A stretch of 64,000 nucleotides of DNA from Hsuehochloa calcarea (GCA_036346395.1 CM070594.1:21857385-21921384); one strand, 5' to 3'; shown: positions 32,150-46,206, counted from the first letter of the stretch. Translations and numbers: made by a program. The notes: a model not told the origin generated them from the letters alone.

Positions 32150-33600
32150 TCTCAACATGTGGCGTGCCGCATAACAATAAGATATTCCCATGCGATCAAA
32201 ATCGAAATGAGGCAATCTAGAGTAGCGAGAGTCGCCTTGCGACTAAGGGCATCGACAACCACATTGGCCTTGCACGGATGATCTTGAATAGTAAGATCAT
32301 AATCCTTGATCAACTCCAACCACCTCCTTTGCCTCAAATTCAGATCCTTACGAGTGAAGATATACTTGAGACTCTTGTGATGCGTGAAAATATCACAAGG
32401 CTCGCCGTATAGATAATGCCTCCAAATCTTGAGAGCAAAAACAACATGACCAACTCCAAATCATGAGTGGGATAATTACGCTCGTGCTTCTTTAAGCTGT
32501 CTCGGCGCATAAGCAATCACCTTACCGTCTTGCATGAGAACACAGCCAAGACCCACTCGAGACGATCTGAAAAGGCGTGAATCGCTTTCCGGCTCGGGAA
32601 GAGTGAGAATAGGAGAGGTCACCAACTGTCCTTCAAAATCACAGCTAACGCTCACACTCATCAGTCCTTTGGAATCTCACACCTTTACGAGTAAGTGAGA
32701 CATCGGTTTGGCGATGATAGAAATCTGCACAAATCGCCGATAATAACCACCAAACCCAAGAAACTCCTCACCTCCTTCACACTAGTCGGCCTCTTCCAAT
32801 CCACCAATGTGGAGACCTTACTAGGATCAACGACAATACCACGAGGGTTAATCACATGACCAGAAAACCCACTTACGAAATCCGAACTCACACTTCTTCA
32901 ACTTAGCATAGAATTTGTGCTCTCTCAAGGTATCTAAAACCGACCTCAAATGGCGCTCATGATCCTCATTAGTCTTGGAATAGATAAGAATATCATCAAT
33001 GAACACCACCACGAAGTCATCTAGATACTCGTGTAACATGTTGTTCATGGTCTCCATAAAATGGCGGTGCATTAGTCAATCCAAAAGACATAACTTTATA
33101 CTCATAATGCCCATACACGGTGGAGAAAGCGGTCTTCTCTACATCTCGCTCACGCTGCGGATTTGATTATACCCATTGGAGATCAATCTTGGAGAATACT
33201 TGAGCTCCATTCAACCGATCAAACAAGTCCTCAATGCGGGGCAATGGATATTTGTTCTTGATTGTGACCGCATTAAGCGCACGATAATCAATACACATCG
33301 CCAACTCCCATCCTTCTTCTCGTGAATAGAGCAGAGCTCCCCACGGCGATACACTCGCTGATCAAACCTTTAGCCAACAAATCATCCAATTGCTTCTTCA
33401 ACTCATCACGAAAAGGGCGTGCTAATCGATATGGAGACATAGAGATGGGGCGAGTACGGAACAAGATCAATGCGAAACTCCACGTCTCGCGCGGTGGCAA
33501 GCCGGAAGCTCGGTAGGGAACACATCGGGTAATCACTAACCACTGGAATCTCCTCAATCTGCGAAGCCACACTCGGTTTCTCGGCAAGAGCTAAAAAAGC
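32150..33600 (-). pseudogene. Gypsy-1 reverse transcriptase and RNase H, broken
   Basis: Fragments in several minus-strand frames: YRLARPFRDELKKQLDDL (about 33420-33370), YLDDFVVVFIDDILIYSK (about 33040-32985, with the IDD catalytic site), HKFYAKLKKCEFGF, GFSGHVINPRGIVVDPSKV, VKEVRSFLG, GLGCVLMQDGKVIAYA and the LELIKDYDLTIQDH linker to integrase. Four or more frameshifts are present and many small indels lie in GC-rich words. Non-functional. Confidence 0.8.
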
Positions 33601-34089
33601 CCGATTTTCCTTGCCGGCGGAGCGATCCGGTAATATCGAAAGAGAGCGCGGGCGCACTCCTGAAAAGTCAAAGTCTCCCAGGCGAAGTGCGCATACGGTA
33701 TTCTCTGAAACAAGATATCACGGCTCGATAAGAGTGCAACCAATCCATACCCAAGATAACGTCGAGCGGCTCCATTTGAATAACTATCAAATTCGCGTGA
33801 ACTTCTCTCCATCAATAACAATAGAACACCGGGACAAGCGGTAGAACTAGCAATAATACCCCGGAGAACTAACCAACAGCGGTCGAGAAATCCTTTGCAT
33901 ACTCAAGTTCGCTCTCTAGCAAGCGCCGTCGACACAAGCGAAAAGGTAGCCCGAATCAAAAGGACTAAAGCATCAAGCGAATCCACAAGCAAAGTACACA
34001 TCACCACGTCGGGGCGACCGCGGACTCTGCAGTAGGCATGGCGTATACTCGAGTGGCGCCATGGCGAAGAAGACGTCGCCGAGCGAGAG

Positions 34090-35362
34090 CTAACAATCTT
34101 TGTGGCGGTGCGGTAATGCGGTCGTGCAACTGAGCGGTCTTGAAGGTGGCGGTACCCGATAGTACCCTCTTTGGGCGCCCAAGCGAAATGGTATGGCATC
34201 ATGGAGGAGGCGATCATCATCTGGAAAGATCCTCGGCGGGACCCGAAGAAGAAGATGGCACGAGCTCCCCTTGATCACGCTAGCGGGGTTACGCGACACA
34301 CCCGCCCTTGTGACCCGATCGGCCACACCGACGGCAATCACCCGTCCAAGTGCACTCGGCGGCGCAGTGTCCATCACCGCACTTAAAGCAAAGCATGCCC
34401 CGCCTCAGGGACAGACGAAGAGCCGGAGTACGCAAAGGACGAGGCGTAGAAGAAGGAACGGCCTCATTGCTTAGACACGAAAGCTGCGGTCCTCCTTGAA
34501 TTTCTTGAAAGCGGTGTTGAGCAGACCCACTTCCTCACTAGAGCTCCTCTTGGTCACCACCGGAAGCAACGATCCACGAGCTTTGCGCCTTTGTGAGTGC
34601 ATCTCCAACTCCATGCCCCTAGCTTGCTCCACAACAGGCTGTAGTCACGAGTGGAGTAGCTCCCAACACATGTCGGTACTCGAGGTGAGACCCGACGGAA
34701 CCTCTTGGCCTTCGAAGATCATCGTTAAGCTCTTGAAGGGACAAAGCGAACCAAGTTGTTGAACTCGGCCTCATACTCGGCAATAGACCTCTTCCCACGA
34801 GCAAAGGTCGTCAAGGCAACCTCCATCTTCTCAACAAAGAATAGGGTAGAACTTCCCTTGAGCGATCAACAAAGTCCTCCCAAGTGGTGGCCCTTGAGTG
34901 GCGGTCCTCGAGACAACACGCCCTCCCACCAAATATCCGCTTGCCCTTTCGGTGAAAGGCTACAAAGCGGACCCTCGAAGTGAAGACATCTCCAAAGCTC
35001 CAAGCGCCTCTCCATGTAGCGCAACGATCCATTGCTTGGACCGGTGTGCCCAGGCAGTCAAGCGAATCAAACCTCAACCCCATCCACTCTCGAGTGACAT
35101 CGCGCCTCAGAACCGGTGGATGTGCGGCAGAGCAACAACAGATGCCGCAAGAACAGGGCTGCGGCGCTGTTGACGAAAGCACGGATCTCTCCCACCAACT
35201 CTCTCGGCAAGCGGGGTCTCATCTGGACCTGGCAGGAGGCGGGTCAGCAACCCCTCGACTCATCGACTCATTGCTCACAGGAGGTGGCTCCACGGAACCT
35301 CGCCCGCGACCCCGACCTCCACGACCGCGGCCAACACGACCACGTCCTCTACCCCTCGGCAT
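34090..35362 (-). pseudogene. Gypsy-1 Gag, broken
   Basis: The start MPRGRGRGRVGRGRGG at 35362 gives the Arg/Gly-rich Gag N-terminus seen also in gypsy-2. EWMGLRFDSLDCLGTPVQAMD (about 35075-35015) corresponds to gypsy-2's LRLDTFDGAGTPVQAADWL. The rest is split among frames by small indels and no intact zinc knuckle is visible. Confidence 0.65.
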
Positions 35363-35605
35363 AGCTATCAACCACAATCAACAATACACAATGAGTTCCA
35401 AGCTCAAAATAAACTCATCCATCAATAAACAACATAACGGAAGCGTAAAACTATATTCGTACCTCTCCCTAACCTACTGTGCACTAGTGTGTCAAATTTT
35501 AGGTTAGTTAACCATTAGCAAATTTTAGTTGATTTACTAAACTAAAACAAATTTTAACAATTTTAGTTTGCCTATGTTGTTAATCTATTCACCACGGACC
35601 TAAAG

Positions 35606-35620
35606 CCCGCTCTGATACCA
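35606..35620 (-). other. Gypsy-1 primer-binding site
   Basis: On the minus strand TGGTATCAGAGCGGG begins two bases from the 5' LTR end, complementary to initiator Met-tRNA. Confidence 0.9.
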
Positions 35621-35622
35621 AC

Positions 35623-37914
35623 TGTAACACCCCAGCCCAACACTGAGCCTGGAATGCCACTAAACTACCTTCCAATTAATAATAATTGACACACTTTATA
35701 AATACAGCAAGAAATCAATGATAATCAAAACCATGGACCACAAAAGAGCAATGCATAATTATGGATCATGTGGTAATAAATAAGCAATGGGAAATATAAC
35801 CAGGTAAATAATCCAAAGTAGCATCAACCAATGAATCCAAATTAATAAAGCAAATAGTCTAGTCCAAATGATGTCCTAAATTTTATTCAACCTCTAACAT
35901 GTCCATGTGTAAACCAATATGGAATGAATAATTATCATGGCGAAGGATCATGTGATGTCCATGTGCTCTACTCGCTCTCAATTACGGCATCCTCGAATAT
36001 CACCTAAAGACAACAATAGAGCAAGGGTGAGTCCACGACTCAGCAAACACATCGATATACAACAACAATAATAAATCAACAGCATTCAATAACTCCATTA
36101 TCATCACATGCACTTCTATTAACATTCTCATTCATTAATCTCAAATATCAATGCAACTCTAATCTATATGTCCACATGCACTTCCTTGGCATATCGGTAT
36201 AGCGTGAGTGAATGCTCGCGACAACATTCACTCTCAAGCCCGTTCCTCCAAAGGATCGGGGACCTCCTCCACTCAGTGGAGTTGTGATCAATCATGATCA
36301 CCTTCTCTTATGCAAAGATGCTTATGAATGCAAACATGCAAACTCCATCATAAACATCATATCCAACTTTTCATCATGTCCATTAACAATATAAATCCAT
36401 ACCATTCCATTGCTTGCAATTAAACAAAATAAAAGCACAACAATAATGGTAATAGAAGATAAAGAAAGCGATGATCGATCATTGATCGTTTGCTCTACCA
36501 TGCACTTGCATTTACTAGTTGCGACGCACAATTTGGCTAGCAGACGGCAACAAGCACGACGCTTCTCCTACATTAAATACACACATCTCAATACAAGCTA
36601 CAGCATCATAAGAATAACAATTAATATACATCGCTCCTACACGTCCCCAAATATAACACGTTACGCCGGTACCGAAAAGTTACCCATTGCTGTCCTAGTA
36701 CTAAAACGAACGTAACTTTTGTCTCGAAAGTCCGATCACCACAAACCACCCCATTCTGGATTCTTTATAAAATTATCCACATTTTCTTAGATTACGAAGT
36801 CTTCTAATTAAATCATCTAACCCTCCGTATTTAGCCCAGAAAGCCGATCTGTCCGCTTCGGAACAGCAGTCTTACTAAATTCATAACTTTTGTTTTACTC
36901 AACCAAAATGCGCGTTCTCAGATCCTACAGAACCATTGGACAATTATCTACAACTTTCATGTAGATCAAAAACTCTAATTAAGCTATTTACTATTTTTAA
37001 TCTACAGTCTACCAAAACAGCGCCGAAAGACGACAACCGCAAAAACAGCGGTCTTCCGAAAATCGTATCTCGAAATCTACTTGTCCGATTGACATGGTTA
37101 AATATGCTATAGAAAGATATCGAAATTATCTACAATTAACTAGTAGATGAGATTTCCAAAATTTGCCATTAAGATACCCGAATAAATCGTTCAATAGAAC
37201 AGCATGTTAACAGACACCTTAAACGGCCCCTCGACTAACCATTTCTAAAACCGCTCTCTAATTAATCTCAATCCTAACAGCTAACGAAATTAGCAAAACA
37301 GGTAGGAAATAAAATCACATATCGCTATCCACAAGAAATTGGGTTTCTATTTTTTTTTCTCCTAGTCTTCTTCTTGTATTCCCTTACTGATCATGTTACA
37401 CACACACATACAAATCAAGAAGCAAGTTATCTAGCAGCCGGAATAGAACTAATGCAAATGCTCACGTGAGGGAAGGAAGATGGCTTCGGCCCGGCCGGCG
37501 AAGATGGCTTGACCAGAGCACACGGCGAGCGGCAAGAAAAAGCAGCAGCGGTGCTTGGCGCTTCAGTGGCGTCCACGCCGACAGCGTTCGGTGCGACCGC
37601 AGCACGCGAGCCTTGAGCAAGCGAGCTACGCGAGAGGAGGCGGTGCGGTAGCGCCACGAGAGAAAAAGTGGGTAATTTGGAAAATGGTGGCGCAAGCTCG
37701 AAAAAAAAAAGAAAATTTGGCGGTGATTTCGAGGAAAAAGAAAGCGGTGGCTTGGGAAAAAGTGATTAGGGTTTTCTAAAATAATTCCACCACTATTTAT
37801 ATAGCTCATAAAAATTCCGAAAATACTATTTTCCACGTATATTAAATTCTTTAATTACGCATAAGCCCTTAATACGCGATTATTAATATTATTATTATTT
37901 TTCAGAGTATTACA
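35623..37914 (-). repeat. Gypsy-1 5' LTR
   Basis: Partner of 28351-30640, followed on the right by the AATAT target duplication. The GC-rich block at about 37487-37690 differs strongly from its partner, while the flanks are nearly identical. Confidence 0.92.
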
Positions 37915-39645
37915 AATATCTCATACACACTTCCGATGGTGTGCGACTAAGTTAATTATCACAAGGCATTTACAATGCCATCCCCAATGCAACCCCACAC
38001 CGCTAGGCATCACCCCTTGGCTATGCCCCCAGGGGTCTCCATTTACGCCGTGTAGCTTTCCTGTTACTACTACCCATATACACACTACACATCCACCAAT
38101 GCCGAGGTAGCAAGGAGGCGAACAAATTAGTTAACAAGGTCGTACCCATTATAGACTTGTGGCCGTACTATTTTTACACGAGAGGTCATCACAAGAACTT
38201 GATCCTTTATTGACTTGGGCAGTGCATCCATATACCCCAACGACGTGCATCACCAGCACCAGCCACTCTTTCCATCTACCCAAATTGAAATCTGTTTTCC
38301 AGGTTTTGTTTGGTTTTGAAAAATAGCCTTTAGTCTAACATACCAACCAGGCTCCCAGCCTCGACTGCCCAAATCCAGCTTTCATGTTTTGAATGATTGG
38401 TATCAGACAATTTAATGCCAGCATGACAATTTATCTAAGCAAGGCTAAGCATGATACTTAGATACATGCTTATTAGCTAGTGTAACACCCTGGCTATTTG
38501 AAAGCCAAGATGTCACCAAATCAATCAAAGTTCTAGTAATCGACCAAATGTACAACAATAGCAATAATACTAAAAACCATAATTGCTACGAAGCCAACAT
38601 TAAAGTTAACAAATCTCAAACAAAGAATAGGGCAACAAATATAACGTGAACATATGGTAACCAAATCCAAGTTGGATTATTACAATTCAACAATTATCAA
38701 ATGGTTGACAGGAGATTAAAATACCAATGAATGCTGATTGAAAATGGGTAGCGTGCATCGTGCTGGTCTAATCCCTCCCAAAATATGTCTTCTTCATCAT
38801 TTACCTAAATTAAACAAAACAATCAAGAATGAGCTAAAGACTCAGCAAGTACTAAACATGTTAAATCAAGCATGTAGTGGACAAGCCAAGTACAACCATC
38901 ATATGAACAATTCACGGAACACATACATGAATGAATGGAATGGAAGAATGCTTTGAAGGAATGGACTACTCAACAACTTATACAAGTATAACGAGTGATA
39001 CACCCGTCGGTGTTCACTTAAGCCCGTACTTAACAAAGTTCGGGGACCCAAATACCGTATGAAGAACGTTTCATACGGGTGTCCAAGATTGCCCACATTG
39101 GAGTGGTGGACTTACATGCCCATACTGGAGTTGATGGGTCTTTCAATTTCCACTCCCGTGGTCAAAACGAAAAAAAATGATACGTGTATGGAATGGATCA
39201 CATGCATTGAATATTTACCACATAAGAATGAATAAACTAAGTTACATAGGAACATTGATAGCAAGTCTAGCAATACAACCACACGCGATCATCAACATTA
39301 CATAAGAAAAGACAAAGTACTTGCCTCCCGCGCTGAGACGTGTTAGGAGGCAACAACGGTGCACCTCCACTCACCGCCTCACCGTCTACACAAATAATTA
39401 TTCGAAATAAGGATAACATGGATTGCCATAGCTACAGGAGGCCTACATTAACCCTTCGGCTATTCAACGTAATCAACGGAGTTACAACTAGTATTACACT
39501 ATTCAAACTCCTGCCCATCCTACTGGACAGCGGTATTAGGAAAATCATAATTAATTATCTGGAACTTGAAACGACATAAAACCAGTGCCCATTAAAACTT
39601 AACACGAAAAACTACGAAACTCTAGTTGACAGGGTTCTTTGGTTC

Positions 39646-40528
39646 TGATGAGTCACGGTGGCCCGATCTTCCGATAGGTTCGATTTGGTTAAATCGTGAG
39701 GGCGTTGGCGCTTTGAGGCTTCCGACCAGCGGATCGCCACCTCGCAATTCGCTACACCGCGACGCTGTCGTTATCGACCACGCTTGCACGCGATCGACCT
39801 TACCACGAAGGTTATTGTTCCTGCAAGAAATCGAAACAACTCACAAGAACAAGGTAGATGCAATCTGAATTGTATTGCGGATATGGATGAAGTTTACAAG
39901 TGGGGTTCCTCAAACCGATAATCGCGAAAGCGCAATTGGCGAATAATCTAAGAAAAATCCGCCTCTAAACTATGGCGGCTACTGTATATATATAGGGGAA
40001 CGTGAGGAGGTCGACCTAGGGTTGTGCGGTGCGTGGGATGAAGCGTACACAACACGGACTCCGACCTCGTTACGTTTACAAAGTTTTATTAGTTTCGAAG
40101 CGGTGACGCGACACCTTGTGTTGCGTATTTACAGTCGAAGATCAGTCGTAGGGGTGGTCCTAGGGTGGTTTGAGGAGTCCATGCTATCTTTGATCGTAGA
40201 TTGTGTCCAATGAGTCTTGTGCTCGCTTTTACGGTCGTAGATTGCTCCAATCGAATCAACTAGTCGTAGGTCTTCTTGTAGTGGTCGTAGATCTTCTTGC
40301 GTGGTCGTAGACCTTCTTGAGCCGGTCGTAGTCCTAGATTCCGAGTACAAGTAAATCATCTCCATTAGGCGACATCATAGAGTTCTCAAATAATACACTC
40401 GACCCTAGAAAAGACTTTACGATCGATTAAGTGGCGTGCTCTAGCTCTTGTCATAGGACCGTGTAGTTCGGCACCGGATCTGGAGGGTCTTGTGTCGTGC
40501 GTGTATCAGAAGGAGGATGTCCTCATCA
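39646..40528 (-). repeat. CRM 3' LTR with a GGTCGTAG short tandem array
   Basis: TGATGAG...CTCATCA ends. A tandem array of TGGTCGTAGATCTTCTTG variants (about 40261-40335, four units of about 19-20 bp) is shared with the other LTR (46831-46905). The two LTRs differ mainly by small indels in GC-rich words. Confidence 0.85.
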
Positions 40529-41660
40529 TACTCCTCCTCTTGAATTGGAGTCGTCCTCGACTCAAGCTCATCTTCTTCTCCACGTATGGTTTCAAATCTG
40601 AAATGTTAAATGTGGGGCTAACCCCAAAATCTGCAGTAATTCTAATTGATATGCATTATCATTTATCTTCTTAATTATCTTAAGCGGTCCTTGACTCTAG
40701 GCATCAACTTTGATTTTCTTAATTCGAAACCTATCCTTTCTCAAATGAACCCAAACTAAATCACTGGTTCAAATTTGACAACTTTCCTACCTTTACTTCC
40801 GGCAACCTTATACCTTTGGTCATATGCTCTATATTCTTTTTAGTGGTTTCATGCAACTTGAGAATAAATCGACGCTTCTTAGCATCTAGATTAATTTTTT
40901 TAGAGGTCGGTAAAGGTAGTAAATCAATAGGCGCACGGGTTAAAACCATACACTACGAAATGGACTTACCTTGGTGGTGGAGTGTCTTGACCTATTGTAA
41001 GCAAACTCAATATCACGGTAAACACTCTTCCCACATCTTCAAGTTCTTCTTTAAAACAGCCCGCAACATGGTGGATAACGTGCGGTTGACAACCTCCGTT
41101 TGTCCATCGGTTTGGGGATGGCATGTAGTGAGAACAGCAGACTTTGTCCCTAATTTATTCCAAAGTGATCTCCAAAAGTGGCTCAAAACTTAGCATCACG
41201 ATCCGAGACAATAGTATTGGGCACTCCATGTAAGCGAATGATTTCCCTGAAAAACAAATCAGCTATGTTTGTAGCATCATCGCTCTTGTGACAAGATATA
41301 AAATGTGCCATTTTAGAAAATCGATCCACTACTACAAATATACTATCTCTCCCCCTCTTTGTCCTAGGCAATCCTAAAACAAAATCCATAGAAATATCCT
41401 CCCAAGGCGCTAGGAATAGGAAGAGGCATATAAAGTCCATGTGGAAGGAGACGGGACTTAGCTTTGTTGCATGTAGTGCAGCGAGCTACGTAGCGCTCGA
41501 CATCACGCCTCATCTTTGGCCAAAAGAAGTGGGTGGCCAGCACATCTTCTGTCTTCTTTGCTCCAAAATCGCCATCAAACCTCCTCCATGTGCCTCTGTA
41601 ACAACAAAAGACTAACGAGCTATTTGGAGCGCATAGCTTGTTAGCACGATAGACCAAACC
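40441..41660 (-). pseudogene. CRM integrase and C-terminal tail running into the LTR
   Basis: Motifs: HFFWPKMRRDVERYVARCTTC (zinc region, about 41550-41480), DISMDFVLGLPRT (first Asp), VVVDRFSKMAHFI and HGVPNTIVSDRDAKF (second Asp, about 41190). Downstream sequence is fragmented. The last part reads SRTTPIQEEE then YDEDIL (about 40565-40510), the acidic motif typical of CRM pol tails. It crosses the LTR border at 40528 and stops at 40441-40443. Frame changes prevent a continuous product. Confidence 0.75.
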
Positions 41661-41859
41661 ATCATTGACACATAGTTATTCCATGTCTTCCCTCCTTTAC
41701 AATGTTCAAGCACTTCCTTAAAGTCCAAATCAGTGACATATAAACTCTTAATGGCCTCCAAACCAAAAATCTTATGGTCAAGTTGAGATAACATGGTATA
41801 ACGTCTAGAGAGCGCATCAGCAATCACATTATCCTTACCTTTCTTATGCTTTATAACAT

Positions 41860-43110
41860 ATGGGAATGACTCAATAAATTCTACCCAGTTAGCATGTCGT
41901 TTATTGATTTAGCTTGACTTCTAATATGTTTTAGCGATTCATGATCGAATGTATAACAAATTCTTTGGGCCATAGATAATCTTTGCCAAGTTTGAAGTAC
42001 TCGAACTAAAGCATACAATTCCTTATCATAGGTGGAATAATTCAAACTAGGCCCATTTAGTTTTTATTTGAAATATGCAACTGGTTTACCTTCTTGAATC
42101 AATACACCACCTATCCCAATCCCTTGGCATCACATTCAATTTCAAAAGTCTTACCAAAATCGGGGAGTTGGAGTAGGGGTGCTTGGGTGAGCTTCTCTTT
42201 CAACAAGTTGAATGCCTTCTCTTGTGCAGGTCCCCATTGGAAAGACACTCCTTTCTTTGTCAATTCATTCAATGGTGCGGCAATGGTGCTGAAATCCCGC
42301 ACAAAGCGCCGATAGAATCCGGCAAGGCCATGGAAGCTCCGCACTTGTGACACGAAGTAGGCGTCGGCCACTTTGGATGGCTACAATCTTTGTCTCATCC
42401 ACCTCAATGCCTGTGGTGTCACAACATAACCAAGAAATGCAACTCGATCGGTGCAAAGGTGCACTTCTCGAGGTTACCAAACAAGCGTCGTCTCTCAAAG
42501 CATTAAAACAGCACGTATATGATTTAAGTGTTGCTCATGTGACTTGCTATAAATCAAGATATCATCAAAGTAAACCACCACAAATTTTCCAATGAAAGGG
42601 CGTAAAACCTCGTTCATCAAGCGCATAAAAGTACTAGGTGCATTAGTTAGACCGAAGGCATCACTAACCACTCATATAATCGAACTTAGTTTTAAAAGCG
42701 GTTTTCCATTCATCTCCTAATTTCATTCTAATCTGGTGGTAACCCCGCAAGTCAATCTTTGTAAAAATAATAGAACCACTCAATTCATCTAGCATGTCTT
42801 CTAGCCTTGGGATAGGATGACGATACCTTATAGTAATGTTATTAATGGCTCTGCAATCAACACACATACGCCAACTACTGTCTTTCTTAGGAACCAAAAG
42901 AACAGGAACAGCATAAGGACTAAGGCTTTCTCTTACGTACCCACGGTCCAAAAGATCTTGGACTTGTCGTTGAATTTCCTTAGTCTCCTCTGGATTGGTC
43001 CTATATGCAGCACGGTTTGGCAAAGTCGCTCCTGGGATCAAATCAATTTGATGCTCAATTCCTCGAATAGGTGGTAATCCGGGGTACCTCGGTTGGAAAT
43101 ACATCCACAT
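41860..43110 (-). pseudogene. CRM reverse transcriptase and RNase H, broken
   Basis: The 43110-42664 frame has LPPIRGIEHQIDLIPGA, NPEETKEIQRQVQDLLDRGYV and WRMCVDCRAINNITIRYRHP, wording characteristic of the CRM/Reina side of the chromoviruses. The catalytic YFDD-type region (42660-42500) is damaged. RNase H resumes at 42371-42111 (VRSFHGLAGFYRRFVRDFS, FEIECDA). Stops and shifts separate the parts. Confidence 0.8.
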
Positions 43111-43575
43111 ACTCCTGCAAAGGTTAGCAAGCAGGAGGCAAAGAGCTAGCTATGTCCTCAGCGAATATAAGGCATTTTTGCATATCAAAGCATAGCATGG
43201 CGACTCATTATTACAAATTTCAGCAAGTTGATTTAGTGGCAATCATAACACATCCCTTTAATTTAATTCCCTCGAACTTAGGACTAGACGCCACTTTCTC
43301 CCTTTTGGGTGGGAAAACATGTTTTGCTACTTGCGATTTTGAGAATCATGCTTATCGGTGTTTCTTTCATTTTTAGCACGCTCTTCTTCATCTTTTAAAA
43401 TCTCAGCTGGTGTTAAAGGTAACAACTTAATCTTCTTACCCTTATGTGAAAATGAGTAGGTATTAGCTCTACCATGGTGCAAAACATCATTGTCATATAT
43501 CCAAGGTCTCTAGAGCAACAAAGAGCATGCTTGCATAGGCACGATATCAAAGTCGAACTATCTTTGTAATTACCG

Positions 43576-43806
43576 CTAAAATTGCACTTTCACAACTTTG
43601 TGTACCTTTAATTTACCACACGAATTGAACCATTGGATGTAGTAGGGGCGTGGGTGTGGTTGTGTGGTCAAGTCAAGCTTCTCGACCATCTCGGAGCTTG
43701 CAAGGTTGTTGCGACTCCCTCCATCAATGATGACTCTACAAGCTCTGTCCTTCACGAAATGCAGTGCGAAACAAGTTGTGCCGTTGATTTTGCTCGCTCT
43801 CTCCAC
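43576..43806 (-). pseudogene. CRM aspartic protease region
   Basis: The 76-codon frame has VIIDGGSRNNLAS (about 43755-43715). D-G-G replaces the usual D-S/T-G but is common in this group of plant gypsy elements, where IDGGSxxNxAS is the family form. The frame is isolated from Gag and RT by stops. Confidence 0.65.
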
Positions 43807-43979
43807 TTGTGCGCTCGGACTCGTTGCGCAACAAGGCTCACATGATACTTGGTGTCAAAAGTGACTACTTGTTCCTCTACATCATCGGCATCCTTTATCT
43901 ATCTCATCTCCTCCACCGCAATGTTAGTGCAAGTACATATTCGTCCTCAATATCACTAGTACTTACATAACCACCGTCT

Positions 43980-45152
43980 TTGGTGGCAAGGTATGCTCAT
44001 TGACCGGGCAATCCCTCATGGCGTGTCCCATTCCCTTGCAGCGGTGGCACACAATCCCGTGAGTACGACCGATGGAAGCAACCGACGAAGAACTCTTGGT
44101 GGTGCACGCACACTAGTAACTACTTACCTCGGTGCATGTGATGTGGTCGGAGGTCTCGCTGAACGCGCCCTACTCGTGGAGGGGCAGCAGATCGTGTAGT
44201 GAAGGTGGGGCTGTTTTGAATTGCCCGAGACCGGTCGTGGTGTAGACATGCTCCCAAAGTTGTTCCTTGGCCTCTGTTGTCGTCCCCGCAATTCCTTTTA
44301 CGCCAAACATGCAAGTTGGAACAATCTAGGGACGCTATCGTATTCTTTGTAATCCACTATATCCACGAATTTCACGTCTTAATCCTCCATAAAAGCGTGC
44401 CATTGCAGCTTCTTCATCTTCAATAATATCACAGCGCAACATGCTAATTTGTAGCTCGATAATATTCTTCTACGGATCTATTACCTTGGTTTAAGCGCTG
44501 CAATTTATTACGCAAATCACGTTAAAAGAAGGTGGGACAAATCATTACGCATAGCAACCTTTAAACCTTCCCACGTAGTAGGCGCTAATCCTTGATGCAT
44601 ACCCTATTCCACCAAATGATGGCAAAGTTTTTAAATTCACTTGTGGCTTGCCTAACTCTATGCACCGGGAACTAAGTGAGCATTCAATTTACGCTCTACC
44701 ATCATCTCCCAATCTAGATATATTTCAGCATCATAAGCACCCGCAAAAGATGGTATAGAGAACTTAACTTTAGCATATGGATCATCATTAACACGTGCAT
44801 TATGTTGCTGAACATTATTACCTCTCATACCTTGACGGTTGAAGTTCAGTTGGTTCCGTTGTCGTGCATCAAAGGCGTCGTGGTCGTGCATCTCATTATC
44901 ACTATCAAACTCATGGTCATGGGCTGCACCATGAGGTTCCACACGACCAACGTTTGGTGGTCGGTTCACCATTCTTTTGAGGCGTGTAGTGAGTGCCGCA
45001 ATACTATCGTTGATTGAGCGTTGTAATGTGATCGTGGTAGCTTGAAGCTTCCTGTCGATGTCCTCATTAACGGTAGTGCGTTGTTCATCCAATAGCGTCA
45101 TGAGCTCTTCCCTCAAAACACACTCTTGCGCATCTAATCCTTCACCTGACAT
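43980..45152 (-). pseudogene. CRM Gag with zinc knuckle, broken
   Basis: MSGEGLDAQE at 45152 is a plausible Gag start. The frame at 45152-44658 includes VKFSIPSFAGAYDAEIYLDWE, a retrotrans-gag motif. The CCHC knuckle CHRCKGMGHAMRDC is encoded at 44008-44050. The intervening 600 bp is in shifted frames with small deletions. Confidence 0.75.
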
Positions 45153-46206
45153 GGTTAGTAGGAGACAAAAGACAACACAAAAGGTATTATCCCTATCACT
45201 ATTGGGTGGTCGGAGGGTGGAATCACACACTCTCAAGCGTCTTACCAAGTTCTTATGAATTTCTTACCAAATTGCGGCGGTGGTCAATTGGCGAAGGTGG
45301 GATGTACGATCACGGCGGAGGCGAATCACGAGGATCAATCGAGGGTCGAAAGTATGTGGAGCTCGGACATGCAATGTTTAGTAGCAAAAAATAGCAATAA
45401 TGAAATCAGATTAGCAAAGCTAAACCAAAGCCCACGAAGCTAAATCACGATTCTTTGATCTAAAAGTGCTCCTAGCCCTAGCACAATCTTCGGTGAAACA
45501 AGGACTCGATACAAAGGAGTTCAAAGGATGCAAGGTCGGGCGGTAGTAGACCAACTAGGGGTGGTCAATTGCTTCTTCTTCTTTTCTTTTGCACTTTTTT
45601 TTGCTTCTTTTCTTTTCTTTTGCACTTTTTGCTTTGTCTTTTTTTTTGCAAACGTGACCCAAGCCCAAAATTCTTCATTACCCTTTACGGGTCCGATGAG
45701 GTGATTGGGTCACAAACTTTTTTCGAGAGCAGGTAAAATGTAATTAAAAGATACTCTCTCTCTCTCTCGAACTTGGACTAGTTACATTGCGGCGGAATCC
45801 GACCGAGGATCGAATCCGACCGGTGGTAGTTCTGAGTGGATGGTAGAATGGGTGTTGCTCGAGGAGGTGGTCGGATCAGAGTAGATGTTCGATTCGACCG
45901 GATGGTAAATCCGGCGGGTGGTCGAGTGGGTGTCGCTCAAAAAAGGTCGTGCGTCTAGGATGGATGGTTGCACGCGAGCGGCGGTCTTGACTAGAGACCA
46001 AGAATGCTACTCTAAACCAAACAACAAAGACACCGGCGATGGACTCGAACTAAACAATGCGGCGAAAACAAAATTGCGAAGGCACAAAGTGGTTTGGACG
46101 GCGGAATAATTACGATCTAAAACTTTTTGTAGGGCGGTTTTTACGGACTCTAGGTGATGGAACACAACTAACAAAGGGATAAGCGAAATTACCTAACGGG
46201 CAACCT

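Larger units (their letters stand above)
28351..37914 (-). mobile_element. Gypsy-1: Tekay/Del-type chromovirus with both LTRs
   Basis: LTRs at 28351-30640 and 35623-37914 (2290 and 2292 bp, TGTAACACCCC...TATTACA), with a perfect AATAT target duplication (28346-28350, 37915-37919). The internal region lies on the minus strand, with a primer-binding site next to the right LTR and a polypurine tract next to the left LTR. Gag, RT, integrase and chromodomain fragments are present but badly broken. It is inserted in solo LTR X. Confidence 0.92.
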
